Shown piece by piece: positions 50,120 to 62,497 of a DNA stretch of 64,000 nt (the first letter of the stretch is position 1; each line of letters begins with the position of its first letter). Source of the DNA: Syngnathus acus (Eukaryota; Chordata; Actinopteri; Syngnathiformes; Syngnathidae). The position numbers and the translations under genes were made by a program. The DNA is taken from positions 1,338,001 to 1,402,000 of the forward strand of contig NC_051106.1 of the NCBI RefSeq assembly GCF_901709675.1. Direction: 5' to 3'. Below the pieces are notes generated by a model that saw nothing but the letters and a program-made list of their open reading frames with translations, made no database searches and was not told where the DNA came from.

Positions 50120-53100
50120 GTGAGGAGAACGACCCCCCTCCCTCTCCCCTTTTTATTTCCCGTCATACGCGTGACAGAAGCTTCAGCTCTGAGCTGGCAG
50201 CACGCGCTGCGGTTACATAATGCCGCCGTTCCCTCCAAACATGAGCACGCCCGCCGTGCCAGAGTCCAAATTGCGAGCGCGGCCTGCCAAGCTTCTGCTT
50301 TGGTGCTAGTAACTCGACAGTTGTGCTTTTCGAACGCCACGTGTCGTCACCCTGACATCACGCGTACGGACGAGCCTGCGAACGTCTTGGCGAATACTTT
50401 CAAGCACACCTGGAGGTGAAATGCGTAACATTTTGCCCATTTTGTCGTTCAAATTGAGGTGAGCTTCAATTCTTTGTCGCTTTGGCCGTCGCGGAAATTT
50501 CCACCGCCGCTCTTGGGCGGCTGGCGCTGATTGGTCGATGTCGCACAGCAAATTAATGTCTCTATTTGCGGTGGTGCAAGCGTGCCGGGCTTTCTCAAGA
50601 ATTATCGTCACCCAATCTGCCTCGGCACCTGTCTGCTCGGGCCCTATGTAAACAACAAACGTTATTTTAGGAGTCCCGCCACCGAACTAATGAAAGGACA
50701 ATTAAGCGAGTCGCGGGTTGGGTCCACAAGCGCGCCGCAACAGCTGAGCATGGTGTTACGTGTCCAGCACAATCTCCTCCCTACATCACTGTGCTTTCTG
50801 GGGGGGTTTTTCTACTCATGGTTACCAGGAAGAACATGTTAGTCCCCCCCCCCCTTAAGAAATCATCAAGGTACCACTCAACAAGCAACTGGCTACACAG
50901 TCTGTTAAATTATTTTCCTGGTTGTCAGCGTCGTGCCTTCCTTCCAGAGGGAAGCAAAATAATAAAAGCGCTTTCTCCAGGTCGACAGGGCAAAAGTGAT
51001 AAAAGCTATTCTCCCGACCCCCCCCCAGCCCCGCATGTCCGGATTTATATAATCCACACCGCTGCGCCATCTCCACTTTGAGCAACGGGGCTGTGTTTGT
51101 GTCTTTTCCAATAACGGAATGCTGAGAATAGCACACGGCACAGCAACCAAGTCAGGAGAAGAGCGTTCCTCCTTTCCAAACTTAAAAGCGCTACAGAGAA
51201 TCAACAATATGATTACAGTTTGGATATGAGCGTATTTCTGGCGCTGTCTCAACAAAGAGGTCTATTTTGGGAAGGTTCCACACGTACGGCACTCGGCCTG
51301 TTTTTTTAGACGCATTAAGGAAAAGAAACAGTACAGCAAAAAAATCTAACTTTATTCAACTTCACTTTGACATCCGTCCATGAGAGACGCATTGTCAATT
51401 TTGGAGTAAATTAAAGGATTTGACGAATCTGAAAAATATTTAACAGTACAAGTGCAATGGTACCCGCTTTTCTTTATAGTACGCAAATTGTACTAATTAC
51501 TTTTAATCCCACTGGGCCTCTTGAAAGGACATTGGGAAAAAAAGGCAAATGGCCTTTGAGTCTTTGTCTTTCAGATTACCGGTAGGCGGGATTACAGTCG
51601 TACAGGATTATGTGTAAACGGCATCCTTTTGTGTGCAAAAAGGCGAACGAAAGTGGACGGCGCGCCGGCTGTCGTTCCACCTCGCGCAACAGTTGTCTCT
51701 CCCGCCGTATCAATGACGTAATCCCGCTGCGGATTTAGCAATTGGCAAAGCACCAAAGGCTAATTGGCCCAAAGAAGCCCTTCAAAGGACGAGGGAGGGA
51801 TTAAATGCGACAGCCAAGAAATGAGAAAGCGGAAACCGCATACATGCATAAAAAAGGTTCTTGAATCAACAAAAAAAATCTATAAAATGTTTAAAAAAAA
51901 AAAAAAGTATTTTAAATAAATGTGTCAATTGGACTCATGTTGTAAAACAAATTTCATTTTTTTATTTGTTTTGATTTCTAGTGATACAGTATCATTTTTT
52001 TTCTCAACCCACTGAAGTTCATGCAAATAGCATTTCAAATGTAAGATAAGCTACTGTTAAAATCTCCTCATGCATGCTTTTACAAAATATGAAAAGTGAA
52101 ATTGAAAAAAAACAAAAAGGTTTGTTGTAGGCGTACCCGCTCTGGTCCCAAAATGTGATGCTAGGTAACTAGTGCTCTGCTATCTTGGTTCAGAAATGAA
52201 TAATAAAAAAAAAAATGTTTCGATTTAACTTTTTAGAAGCAATATGATGCACTGCATTTGCTCTGTGGACTCTTAGAAAGTGCCTGTATTTGATTTGAGA
52301 ATTAACTGATCATTCATTCATTCATACTCACTGTGGTGTAATGTGGTAATCACATAAAAAAAATAGGTCAACCTAATTCCAACAGAACTAAAGCATAGTA
52401 TTTTTGGGAAAAAAACAATCCCGATGAAAACAACCCATTCTGACAACTAATCAAAACCAGCTAAATTTAAAACCAAAACGAAATTAGAAATAACAAGAAT
52501 AAAAATTATAAAAGCATTTCAAAGGTTCATGAAATGCATCCTGACCATCAATGTGGCCCAACTGTTTGATTTTGTGTCACTGAGTGGTGATAAAGAGCAA
52601 GAGCGGCCCCAAAAGTGCCAAGAACGTCACCGATGCGGCCCCGCGTGCGTAGCTTTTACGGCTCCTGTTTCCTCGTGCGTGTGTATTGTTGCCAGGCAGA
52701 TGGAGCGGTCCACATGGCGAGCCCCTGACATCAGCTTTCCCTGCTGCCACCGCCGAGCCGCCTGTTTCTCCCCCAGCGACTTAAGGCAAGGCCCACGCGC
52801 GCACACACACCTCGCCACCCCCCCCCCCCCCTCCCACACCCCCACTTGAAATATCAACCAAGTGTTTCTGTGAATATCCACCGCCGGCATCCCCCCCCCC
52901 CCCCCCCATTGTGTTGGTTTATTTGCGGAGCACCTTGACAGCCCGGTGTTAACACTCGTCACTCTCGCTGGGTTGAGTGAACAGTCGAGCGGATGCAGGC
53001 CACACCTGATATGGACTAAGGCAAAAGGAATTCTTTTGATCGGGATTTCACCTTAAGATGGCTCTCAAGGACATCAAATGCTTAAATGGCTTTCAAAGCT

Positions 53101-53148
53101 TGAATTGTCTTACTAGTGAGGACAAAGAGCAGGACCTTAAGCTGAATC
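50120..53148. other. Intergenic downstream of ky
   Basis: No gene supported. AT-rich 51340-52520; poly-C runs at about 52817-52830 and 52891-52907 make the minus strand G-rich. Confidence 0.45.
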
Positions 53149-56100
53149 TCAAGGTAAACACCCAAACGTCGGCTTTTTTACGTCGAAGGTCATCAAAACG
53201 GCCATTTCTCCAGAATCTCCCAAGTTGGCCGCTAGTTTGAGCTCGGCCACAGCCTCCGCGCTAAACACCTCGCCTTCCCAGACCCGGCTCTTGTTGGCTT
53301 TCAGATCCGTCCGCCCGTCACCAACCACGCACACCCGCCGTGCCCCCGGGACCCTCACCCGGAAGCGGACCCAGGAGGCGGCGTCCAGCAGTCCGGCGCG
53401 GGGCTCAAAAAGCACGCAGCCTTTGCTCCAGGCAGCGTAGACGCGAGGGAAAGGAAGGCGCGCTTGGGCGCAGCTGTTCCTCAGCACAAAGTCACACATG
53501 GGGTTAAAGTCTCCGTCGGGGGCGGTCCTGGCGTACAAGCCCAGCCGGTACGTGCCGGCGCCCGGCAGGCCCACGCTCACCGTCACCTTGCTGTCGGTGT
53601 GCGTGCAGAAAAGGTGGCGCGCCAGCGGGAAGGCCGAGGTTTTGTCCTCATCGGCCTGGTTGAGCGTGGTGTGCAGGTCGAGGTCTCGCTGGTTGTGGAA
53701 GGTGATGTTGCATTTGCCCTGTGGTGTGCTCACCAGCGCCGCAGTGTGGCTGAATTTGGACAAGCCCGCCTGCGAGGTGCGGGTGCCAGGCCCGCACGTT
53801 GAGCCCAGGTTGGGCGGGAAGAGCTCGTCCTGGCCGATCGCGTTCACCTGGCAGTGCAGCAGGAAGTTGGCGGCGTTCTGGAACTTGACGTCCATCTTCT
53901 CGTAGTCGCGCACAAAGACGGAGAGGCGGTAGAAGCCGCGTGACGGGCAGAGGACGTGGCAAGTCAGAAGCTCTGCTTGGATCTGCGGCGCTAAGCAACG
54001 CTTTGTCACCGAAGCCTCCAGGTCCGGGTGGACCAGTTCACAGAGCATCATGAGCGAGCGTGACGTCCTCAATGCTAACTTGAAGCGCCCGTCCTCCACC
54101 TCGGCCACCTCGCTGCCCAGATTGCTACCCGTCACTCCCAAGGACCCGGCCGTTGGCTGCAGCCCCCATGACAGATACGGGTTCTCCGGGATCTCCTCGG
54201 TGGCCCTGGGTCGCGGGCACTCCACGGTGAAGGAGCACACCCAACTCAGGGGGGTGGTGGCGCTCTCGGGCCTGGCGTACAGCCTCAGCTGGTAGGTGCC
54301 GCTAGCAGGCGGCAGCAGCTGAAGGTTCATGCTGCGTCGGGACACCCTGAGGATGCCGAAGGACGAGTGGCCACTCTCCTTGTGTTCCGGTGTACCCGAG
54401 TGGAGGAAGTCCTGCTGCGGCGTGATCTCGTAGGTGAAGGTCACAGGCCGCGAGAAGCTTATGGAAATGTTGGCCTCGCCTTCATCTGAGACGAAGAGAA
54501 TCAGAGGAGTCAAGTCCGGCTCCTTAAATCATTCAGTTCTCTCACGACAGACCGACCGGTGACGAGGTGGCAGTGATGAGGCTGAAGGAGCCGGAGCCCA
54601 ATGTCAAAGAAGGCTGAGGTCTTGAAGACTCGCTTCTCAAAGTCCTCCAGGATGACGGGCACCTCCAGAAGCTGCCATCGCTCTTCGTCCGGAAAGTGCG
54701 ACTCGATAAACTCCTCCGGGTCCGTCAGGAAATAGAAGTCGTCGAACCTTGAGAGGGCGATATACAAAGACAGCTGCTGCGTTTTTGGACTCTGGGATGA
54801 TTTTTTAGCCACTAATCGCCGCTAAGGCGAGCAAGCGAGGCGTGGGAATAACACTCGGGTTCCCTTCTCGGACCTTTTGACGAAGCTCTCGTGTTCCATG
54901 TCCACCCGTCCGGCTCCCCAGCAGGCGTCCATTAGGAACCACTGTCCACCTAAGAGCACGGCGTTCCATAGGTGATCCGATTTCACGTTCCGGAGGCTCT
55001 GCCCCTGGCGGTAGCCGATGCCCTTACTGTGGCCCGCCACCTCTTGGCACTCGATGCCCACCAACCTGTCAAAATAAGCCGGGCATGCGGCCCCACCCCC
55101 CATTGTCTTCAATTATGTCCTTTTTCCGAGCACGTCCATCAGGGCGAATGAAGACCCCGAGGGATTAAGGGCAAAATGCCACTCTATTGTCAGCCAATTG
55201 AAAAAGTCAATGAAGTGAATATGACTCTGAGTCCAGCATGCCGCTTGTGATTCAAATCTTAAAATTTGGTGTTCCCAGTGAAGAAAAGCAAAATGTTCTT
55301 CTTTTGTACGACTATCAGTCGAACCATTTGTACCTATTGTCACTGTGTGGAAGAACATTCAATTGTTCTGCTTGTCACTGTATGTGACAGTCGTCTAACC
55401 CGAGTGAGCAAAACTGTGCCACACTGGCAGTTCAGCTGTGTGAAGATTAAAGCATAGCGAGAACTACAACAAAAGTATTTTTGGGTACTACAAAAAACCC
55501 TGAAGTCTTTTTGGGTACAACAAAAAACCCTCACGTCTTCTTGGGTACTACATAAAACCCTGAAGTCCTTTGGGTACTACAAAAAGCCCTGAAGTCCTTT
55601 GGGCGTACTACAAAAAACCCTGAAGTCTTTTTGGGTACTACAAAAAACCCTGGTCTTTTTGGCTATGGGAGTATTTTGGCTCGGTTTGAAGGTTGTTCCA
55701 AGGCCACAGGAAGTCCGTACCTGCACATTTCCAGACAGAGGCTGGAGTAGCCGCAGCAAACCCCGCGACCAGTCGCGATCACTTCCTCCGGCGAGCACAG
55801 CTTCTCCGATCGTCCCAGGTAGCCGCCGATGTCGTACTCTGTAGACGGGGACGCTTTAGTGTTCCGGATGCCAAAAAAGCTGACACAAGCTGGGCCAATC
55901 CTCACCGATGTTATAACAAAGCCAAACCCAGATGGCGCGGATCTTCTCCAACTCGGTCTTGGCAATGCTGGCAATGTTCTGGACAATGGTCGCCACGTCA
56001 CGAACGTCTTTTTCCTTAAGCTGCAACGCAAACACCAACAAAAGCGTTTCCAGGGTTCTTCACACGTCACTGGCAGGTTTTTGTCCTCATTCTCTTTGAA

Positions 56101-56713
56101 CAAGCAATTGTCACTGTCATTTACTTGTCTTGATCCAGTGCTCCTTAGTAGCTGGCTTCTGTCTATTTGATTTTCTTACCTCTGCACCCACCCTGATGAC
56201 ATGCGAATCCAGCCGGTGGAAGATGTTGGAGTTGGCAAAGAGATCTTTCCGCGTCTTCCTCCTTCTCACTGAAGCCGTGACTGTGCGCCTCAGTGTGACT
56301 TGTGCTTTGGGTTTGAGGTCGCTCTGCGGCTCCTCCGCCCTCACGGCGCTCTTCTTCACCACCGCGATGTTCCTGGAGGCGCTCTCGGACGACAGCTGCC
56401 TCTTGGCCGTGGGACGCTGGTCCTCGGCCTCGGCCGCCAGCTTCTCAAAGACGCTGCGTCGGGAAAGCACGGCGCTCTGTGGGGCTTGGACCTCCATGGT
56501 GGGGGTTTTGGGAGCGGGGGATGTTGGGTTGGCGCAGGCTGCCAAAATCCCCTCAAAGGCAACAACGCTCGGCCTGCTTAAAAGAGGATTTTCTGTAAGC
56601 CCGCTGAGCTCCGGGGCCTTCACCTGGATGCATCCCGTCTGGCTCTCGTCAGTCTGCCGGCCAGAGCAGGAGAAGGGGAAGGAGAATTTCTGGATTCCGA
56701 CATCTGCCGACAT
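53149..56713 (-). CDS. ky: Kyphoscoliosis peptidase (transglutaminase-like)
   Basis: Muscle protein of the KY family; in mammals it is needed for muscle growth and neuromuscular junction stability and binds filamin C at the Z-disc. Coding exons on the minus strand: 56713-56180, 56020-55906, 55838-55721, 55065-54874, 54747-54557 and 54485-53149. All phases agree and the product is 828 residues, longer than human KY (561). Order: a basic, Ser/Arg-rich N-terminal region (1-178), the transglutaminase-like core (about 180-370), then an immunoglobulin-like C-terminal region in one large exon. The catalytic triad is C245 (GVCCGYSS, second Cys), H287 (SDHLWNAV) and D302 (LMDACWG). The spacings of 42 and 15 match human C225-H267-D282. 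The donor of exon 55065-54874 (GTCCGA) and that of 54747-54557 (GTCGGT) are weak. The start MSADVGIQ is the first ATG in its exon. Confidence 0.92.
55471..55662. repeat. Minisatellite of about 31 bp in a ky intron
   Basis: Six to seven imperfect copies of a unit containing TTTTTGGGTACTACAAAAAA and CCCTGAAGTC, varying by small indels. It lies between ky exons 55838-55721 and 55065-54874. Confidence 0.9.
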
Positions 56714-57494
56714 TATGCGCAAATCATAACGGCCTAGAGGGAGAAAGTGTAGAAAAACAACACAACACAAGGTCGTCGTTCTCACAGTCAAGACGGACCG
56801 GCGCTCCGTATATTCCAGACGACGCGTTGTCTGCACGACAGTGATGAATTGGCAATTAAAGCGTTTCTATTCGTGACTGTTAATGATGGCCAAGGTCGGA
56901 GTCATTAGTCTTTGTCAAAATTTACAGCAGATTATTTCCACCTTACAACTTCCTGCTGTACTTGTAGCGTTTTGAAACGCAAAACAAAGAGCAAAGCAGA
57001 AAGAGATTTTCAATCTTTCAGACCTTTTTCAATCACAAAGTAGGCAAACACTCGGATAATATATCGGGGAGTTTAAAGATTAAAGAAGCAAGAAGATGCT
57101 ATGTTGTTAGCATTAAATTTAGCATTAGCAAACAAAGCAGAAAGTCTATCTTGATTTGTTTTTGACAGTCTGCAACAGTTTGTAATCACATCAAGGGTAA
57201 CAAATCAGTCTGAGAAGTCGGTTTTCATCGTTAGCCTTGGACTTACTGTCGCTTGTAGCCAACTCGTGCAGTTGGAAGTTTAATCAAGCAAGTCGTGTAT
57301 GCCTGGCTCTGACGCGTATCATTTTGAAATACCAAACTTCTCAGATCCACACAGAAGCAAAGCCAGTCAAAGAACGTCTAATCGGACCAAACACTCCTTA
57401 AGCAGATTTGAATTTGAAATTGATGACTTAGGTGTGAAAGCCGTCCTGTTGCAGTCTGTCCCGTAAACGTACGGCGACGCGGTGTGTACTCACC

Positions 57495-57565
57495 CCGAGC
57501 CAATTTGAAGTGCCTGCTGTGAATTCGCCCGAGAGTGCGGCATGGAGTTGTTTTCCCGTCTAGTC
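57495..57565 (-). other. ky: ky noncoding first exon (predicted)
   Basis: On the minus strand a strong donor (GGGGTGAGT) ends an exon at 57495 with the intron beginning at 57493-57494. It lies 30-100 bp downstream of a TATA box. The coding exon acceptor is CCCTCTAG at 56734-56741. The transcription start is inferred from the TATA distance. Confidence 0.6.
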
Positions 57566-57593
57566 AGTGGGCGGCTGTTTGCGGGGGGCACAG

Positions 57594-57643
57594 CTTATAT
57601 AGCCTGCCAGGACCGGGCCCCAGAATAACAGGCCTAAAAATAC
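57594..57643 (-). promoter_or_regulatory. ky: ky core promoter: TATA box and MEF2-like site
   Basis: The minus strand carries CTATATAAG at 57594-57602, and about 35 bp upstream an A/T-rich CTAAAAATA core (57634-57642). The latter matches the MEF2 consensus except at its last base. This arrangement suits a muscle gene. Confidence 0.6.
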
Positions 57644-58589
57644 GTCAAAGAAGCAGCCAATAGTGGTTGAGACGTATGTATGTGTGTGTGCGTGGCTGCG
57701 TGTGTGTGGCATCCGATAATGGGTCCGTCGGTGTTAAACACATCAACAACTCGCAATAAGGATAACGACCTGAAAAGAAACTTGAAGCTTTAAAATTTCT
57801 TGACGGACAGTCAAAATGCTAACAGACGCGACCCGCTAAGTGGCCGCCGAAAAAAGCACAAGGTTATTTGCACCCATGTGTTTTTCACCAAGGAGACCAC
57901 TCACCAACTGCACTGTTCTTTTTTTGTTTTGTTTTTTATGCACTACTTTGAAAAATAATTCTGGATGATTTTTAATTTCAGGATGAAGCTAAAATGCACC
58001 TTTACTGAAGCTAGCCGCCACACAAACGCTTGATGGAATTTATTTATTCAGGACAATTAAGCACACACCCCTCAGTCGCTAATGCACAAATACACAATGA
58101 GAACACTCGCAAGAAGTCAGATTGTTTGAATGAATGAAACTCGCCCGTGTACCGCTGTAGTTGCTGTCAAACTACATTGATGTGATACATCGCAACTCTA
58201 AACGATGTCCAGGAGAAGCTAAGTTTAGTCTTGGTTGTACACTATTAATAAAGACAATAATAATAAAATGTAGGACATAATTGCATTTTTTGGGCTAACA
58301 TCAGGATTGACTGTATATTTCGAAATGAAATGGTCCAAACGCTATGAATAGCAAAGGCTGTAAATCATTTGCAATTACTTGTAAAATTAAACGTCACTGG
58401 CTGCCTCCATAAAATGTTATCAGACGGACACGACGCGACACAGATTGACGGAATTGCGCCAGTTCCACTTGTTGCTAGGTTTGCGGAGTGCAAACATCTG
58501 TTCCGCTAGCCCCCATAAAAAGATGATGGTCGCACCCGTAAAATCGCTGTGTTGCTGAACAGACAAGAATAGTGTCCAGGTCATTTGTT
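57644..58589. other. Upstream flank of ky
   Basis: CCAATA at about 57657-57662 is just upstream of the promoter. Beyond it, GT-rich and AT-rich sequence with no gene supported. Confidence 0.4.
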
Positions 58590-58590
58590 T

Positions 58591-60085
58591 ATAGAATAGA
58601 ATAGAATAGAATAGATCTTTATTGTCATTGTCACACATGTACAACGAAATTTAAAAAGTGCCAACCGATCAGTGCATGAAAATAAAAAAATAAATAGAAT
58701 AAAAAGATTAAAAAAAATACAAGCTAAAAACCCACAGAAGAACATACACAGACATAATCATTTTCTTTTAGCGGCATTCAATGTGACTACAGCTGTAGGG
58801 TAAAACTGTTGGCGAATCTGCTAGTCCTTGACCTAATTGATCTGTAGCGTCTGCCTGATGGCAACAGTTCGAAAAGGGAGTGGCCAGGGTGGGAATTGTC
58901 CTTCAGAATGTTCTGTTTTTTTTTTGAGACAGCGGGTTCTGTGTAGGTCTTCCAGTGTGGGGAGAGGGCAGCCAATGATCTTCTGTGCTGTGTTGATGAC
59001 CCCTTGGAGCTTTTTCCTCTGAGCAGCAGTGCAGCTGGTGTACCAAACACATATACAGTATGTTAAAGTGCTCTCTATGGAGCAGCGATAGAAGGACACC
59101 AGCAGTCTTTGTGTAATGCTGTGCCTCCTCAGCACCCTTAGGAAGTAGAGTCTCTGCTGGGCCTTTTTTAGCAGCTCAGAGGTGTTCACGCTCCAGGTGA
59201 AGTCCTCCTCGATGTGGACTCCCAGGTAGCGGAAGGAGGACACCCTCTCCACACAGACCCCGTTGATAATAACTGGTAGAATGTCCGTTTTATTTTTCCT
59301 CCTAAAATCAATGACCAGTTCTTGGGTTTTAGCCGTGTTTAGGAGCAGATTGTTCTCTCCGCACCACTCCGATAGCTGCACCACTTCGTCCCTGTAAGCA
59401 GACTCATCCCCCTTTGAGATGAGCCCCACCACGGTGGTGTCATCCGCAAATTTCACGATGGTGTTGCTGCGGTGGGCGGGGGTGCATGTATGTGTGTAGA
59501 GCGTGTAAAGCAGTGGGCTCAGTACGCAGCCCTGTGGGGAGCCGGTACCAAGACTGAGAGGTGTGGATGTATGACGGCCCACTCTCACCCTTTGACTGCG
59601 ACCCGTCAGGAAGCTCTTAATCCACCTGCAAGTATTGTGTGGAAGTCCCAGGCCCCCCAGTATGTCCACCAGTCTGTGGGGGAGGATGGTGTTAAAAGCA
59701 GAGCTAAAGTCCACGAAGAGCATCCGCACATAGCTTCCCGGCTGCTCCAGGTGGGACAGTGCAGCGTGGAGGGCTGTAGCTACTGCGTCCTCTGTGGATC
59801 TATTTGCCCTGTAGGCAAACTGGTGGGGGTCAAAACCTCTGAACAGGAGTGATGTGATGTGACCCCGTACCAGCTTTTCAAAGCACTTCATCACCACCGG
59901 GGTGAGTGCGACTGGCCGGTAGTCATTAAGGCTGGTGATGTGGCGTTTCTTGGGCAGGGGGACTATAGTGGAGGATTTTAAACAGGATGGGACGGTGGAC
60001 TCGGTAAGGGACTGGTTGAAAATCTTTGTGAAGACTCCAGCCAGCTGATCTGCGCAGTCCTTCAGGACACGCCCAGTGACATATA
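58591..60085 (-). mobile_element. 5'-truncated LINE (L2/CR1-like) with open reverse transcriptase
   Basis: A minus-strand frame, open from about 60080 to 58833, encodes the reverse transcriptase of a non-LTR retrotransposon. In order: [45 protein letters not shown], the catalytic FADDTTVVG box, [15 protein letters not shown] and [13 protein letters not shown]. It lacks the endonuclease and 5' part, being cut at a TA-rich run (60080-60114). The 3' end is a short tandem (TAGAA)n at 58591-58614, next to TCTTTATTGTCATTGTCAC. The intact frame suggests a fairly recent insertion. A T-run near 58916-58925 shifts or extends the last residues. Confidence 0.9.
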
Positions 60086-60114
60086 TATTATATATATATA
60101 TATATACATATATT
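60080..60114. repeat. (TA)n microsatellite
   Basis: TA run with one TTA interruption at the 5' border of the LINE insertion. Confidence 0.9.
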
Positions 60115-60134
60115 TGGCATTTCAAAATATTCAC

Positions 60135-61189
60135 TCAAGTGAAAAAGATTCATTCTCCTTGTTGAAACCATTAAAGTTGTTAAAGCCAGCAACCCAATTG
60201 GAATTTTTTTCCTTCCTTCACCCAAAGAAAATCAATGAGAATCAATCAGGAATCGGACAGATGGGCTGAATTCTTATCAATTCCTATTTGCACGTGAACC
60301 GCAAAGGCTTTTGAAGACGCTCAAGAAGTCGCTGGCGGTTTGTGAGGAGAAAATGAAGGCATTCTGCCTCGAGCGAGAGATTTAGTCCGAATGGCCGTTG
60401 AGACGCTTCCAGCTGCGAACTCCTGTGATCTCGCGCACACCTGCTGGCCCCATCTTCTTCAAACACCCTGATGAGGATGAGGATGAGGATGCTGTGTTGT
60501 CTTCAGGCACCAGAATCCAACACTCATTCACTGGAATGGAAAGAAAAAGACATTGGAGCTATTGTGTGTGGGTTGTCACGGCGACGGCAAAATGAGGACA
60601 TTGAAGATGAAGCGTGGCGTCACATGCCATCATGTGAATCATGTGACTGACGAGACCAGTTCCAGCCGACAGACACGGTCAGGTGACTCCAGCTCTTCAA
60701 AACCTCTACAGCAAACGTCTAACACCATCCAGTTATTTAATGTTTTATTTTTAGAAAATAGTTTGTTACATTGTAGACTCACCCCAAACGACACGCTTAT
60801 GAAATTATCATTATAAAGAATTATCGTTATTAAAAAATAAACAAATAAACGTAGTCTTGCTCTAAATGCTATTTAGTTGTAGTTTCTTCTTCATAAACAA
60901 ACTATACCTAACTTAACAAACAATAAGGTTTTTGCTGTCCATCTAAAAAGTAAACAAACGGAATCGTCTGATGTCACATTGAGCCCCAATCGCCCAAGTG
61001 AGACGTCACGCCGATCGTGTCGCCTGCGCGTGCACGGTGGGCCCGGCCGCGCGCTTTACAGCCTGCCTTCGCGTCAAGCACACTTGGCAGGCGGCCGCAT
61101 TGGGTTTTTTTTGTTCGGTTTTCAACTTTTGGCAATGTTTGTCAGCTCACTTTCACTTCCGGAGAGAGGGACGCCACCGTGACGCCACA
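60135..61189. other. Intergenic; CpG-rich from about 60980
   Basis: No coding exon supported before 61190. At 60980-61200 CpG density rises, with GAGACGTCACG (CRE-like) at 61001. This is consistent with a promoter for the exon at 61190. Confidence 0.4.
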
Positions 61190-61229
61190 ATGAAGCCCGC
61201 GACGATGGATGATGGCGGCCCGACACCTG
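61190..61229 (+). CDS. Possible first coding exon of a downstream gene
   Basis: ATG at 61190 in context GCCACAATGA, 40 coding bases (MKPATMDDGGPTP) and a consensus donor GGTAAGAAC, all at the edge of a CpG-rich stretch. No following exon could be recognised before the window ends, so the identity is unknown. Confidence 0.35.
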
Positions 61230-61959
61230 GTAAGAACTTTTTTCTTTTAATCTTGGGAAGGACTTTCTGTCGTCAAACAATTAGTGGGTCGTGCGCCCTT
61301 ATGTGATGTTTGTCTTTGCACGTCTTGCGTGCTGCTGCTGGTTGTTTTTTTTACGCGTTTTCAACTCAAGTCGTAACGCAATTAAAAACGAAAGATGTCT
61401 TGGTAGCAGTTGGATAAGTGACTGACCACAAATATTCACTTTCACAAATATTCACTGTGGTCGATTTAAGTCTTTACTATACTTATTTTACTTTCCTAAA
61501 TATTTACTGATTTTTAAAAAGTAGTCAATGCAAAAAAAACAAATTAGATGTGTGTGTGAATTGACATTTTGAACAAACGTGTGGTGGACACTATCTCAAC
61601 AAACGGGCTTCAAAATTCTGAAATCTTCACTCGTACAATTTACACACAGCGAATTTTAAAAGTGCACGTTCTCCTTACTAGCATACGTATCTTACTAAAA
61701 ATTACTAAAAGAACATACATTGACAACATTTTTAAACACATTAACAAAAGACTTTAAACACCCTTAAAACAGTTTGAGAAAATTTGTTTTCTAAACTTAC
61801 TAAAGAAAAAACAAAATACCTTAATGAATGGTGGTGGTGGGGGGGCTTTTTAACCTGAATTTCAAAGTATTTACTCTGGGCTGACTTCAGTTCTGTTGGC
61901 AGTTTATTCTGTTTGACCCGAGAGGGAGCCCACGTCATGACCAATCAGGTGTGACATGA
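61230..61959 (+). other. Possible intron of the downstream gene
   Basis: AT-rich; no exon or element recognised. Confidence 0.35.
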
Positions 61960-61967
61960 CATCTGAA

Positions 61968-62489
61968 CAGTGTTGCGAATGTTACTTTAAAAAAATAATT
62001 TGTTATAGTTACTCACTACTTGTAAGTAACTGAATTACTTTATAATAAAAGTAACTAGTTACCAGAGAAAGTAACTATTTGCGTTACTGTAAAAAAAGTT
62101 GCTATATGTCAAAGAATTTTGATTTTTCTGAGCAGTTTTCACAAGTCAGTTGAAATGAGTGGAACAGATAGGTACTTGTACATAACCTTCAATATTTATT
62201 TGCACAATGTTTATCCGATTGGTTACCATGAAACGCGTCTCTCTGCCTTAGCCAATCATAATCGCTTATCTCATTGTCAACCCACCCAGTCTCCACTTTG
62301 TGCGTGGAGCAGCCAGGGTTGTGTCAGGACTATGCAGTTTATTCAATCAATTCATAGTAACGCATCGCATTTAACGTTCAGTAATGAGAACGGCGTTATA
62401 ACGACGGAAACAGTAATTAGTTAGATTACCACGTGACTAAAAAAGTAACGGCGTTACCTAAATTTTAAACGCCGTTATTCCAAACACTG
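61968..62489. mobile_element. hAT-type MITE with 8-bp target-site duplication
   Basis: Begins CAGTGTTGCGAATGTTACTT and ends with the related inverse ACGCCGTTATTCCAAACACTG. It is flanked by perfect CATCTGAA copies at 61960-61967 and 62490-62497. The CAGTGTT termini with an 8-bp duplication are diagnostic of hAT elements. At 522 bp it has no transposase. Confidence 0.92.
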
Positions 62490-62497
62490 CATCTGAA

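Noticed and set aside
53225-54295. Several plus-strand frames
   Set aside because: Shadows of the large GC-rich terminal exon of ky on the minus strand.
55471-55662. Regular repeats resembling a CRISPR array
   Set aside because: The units are contiguous and imperfect, without unique spacers, and lie in a vertebrate intron. It is a minisatellite.
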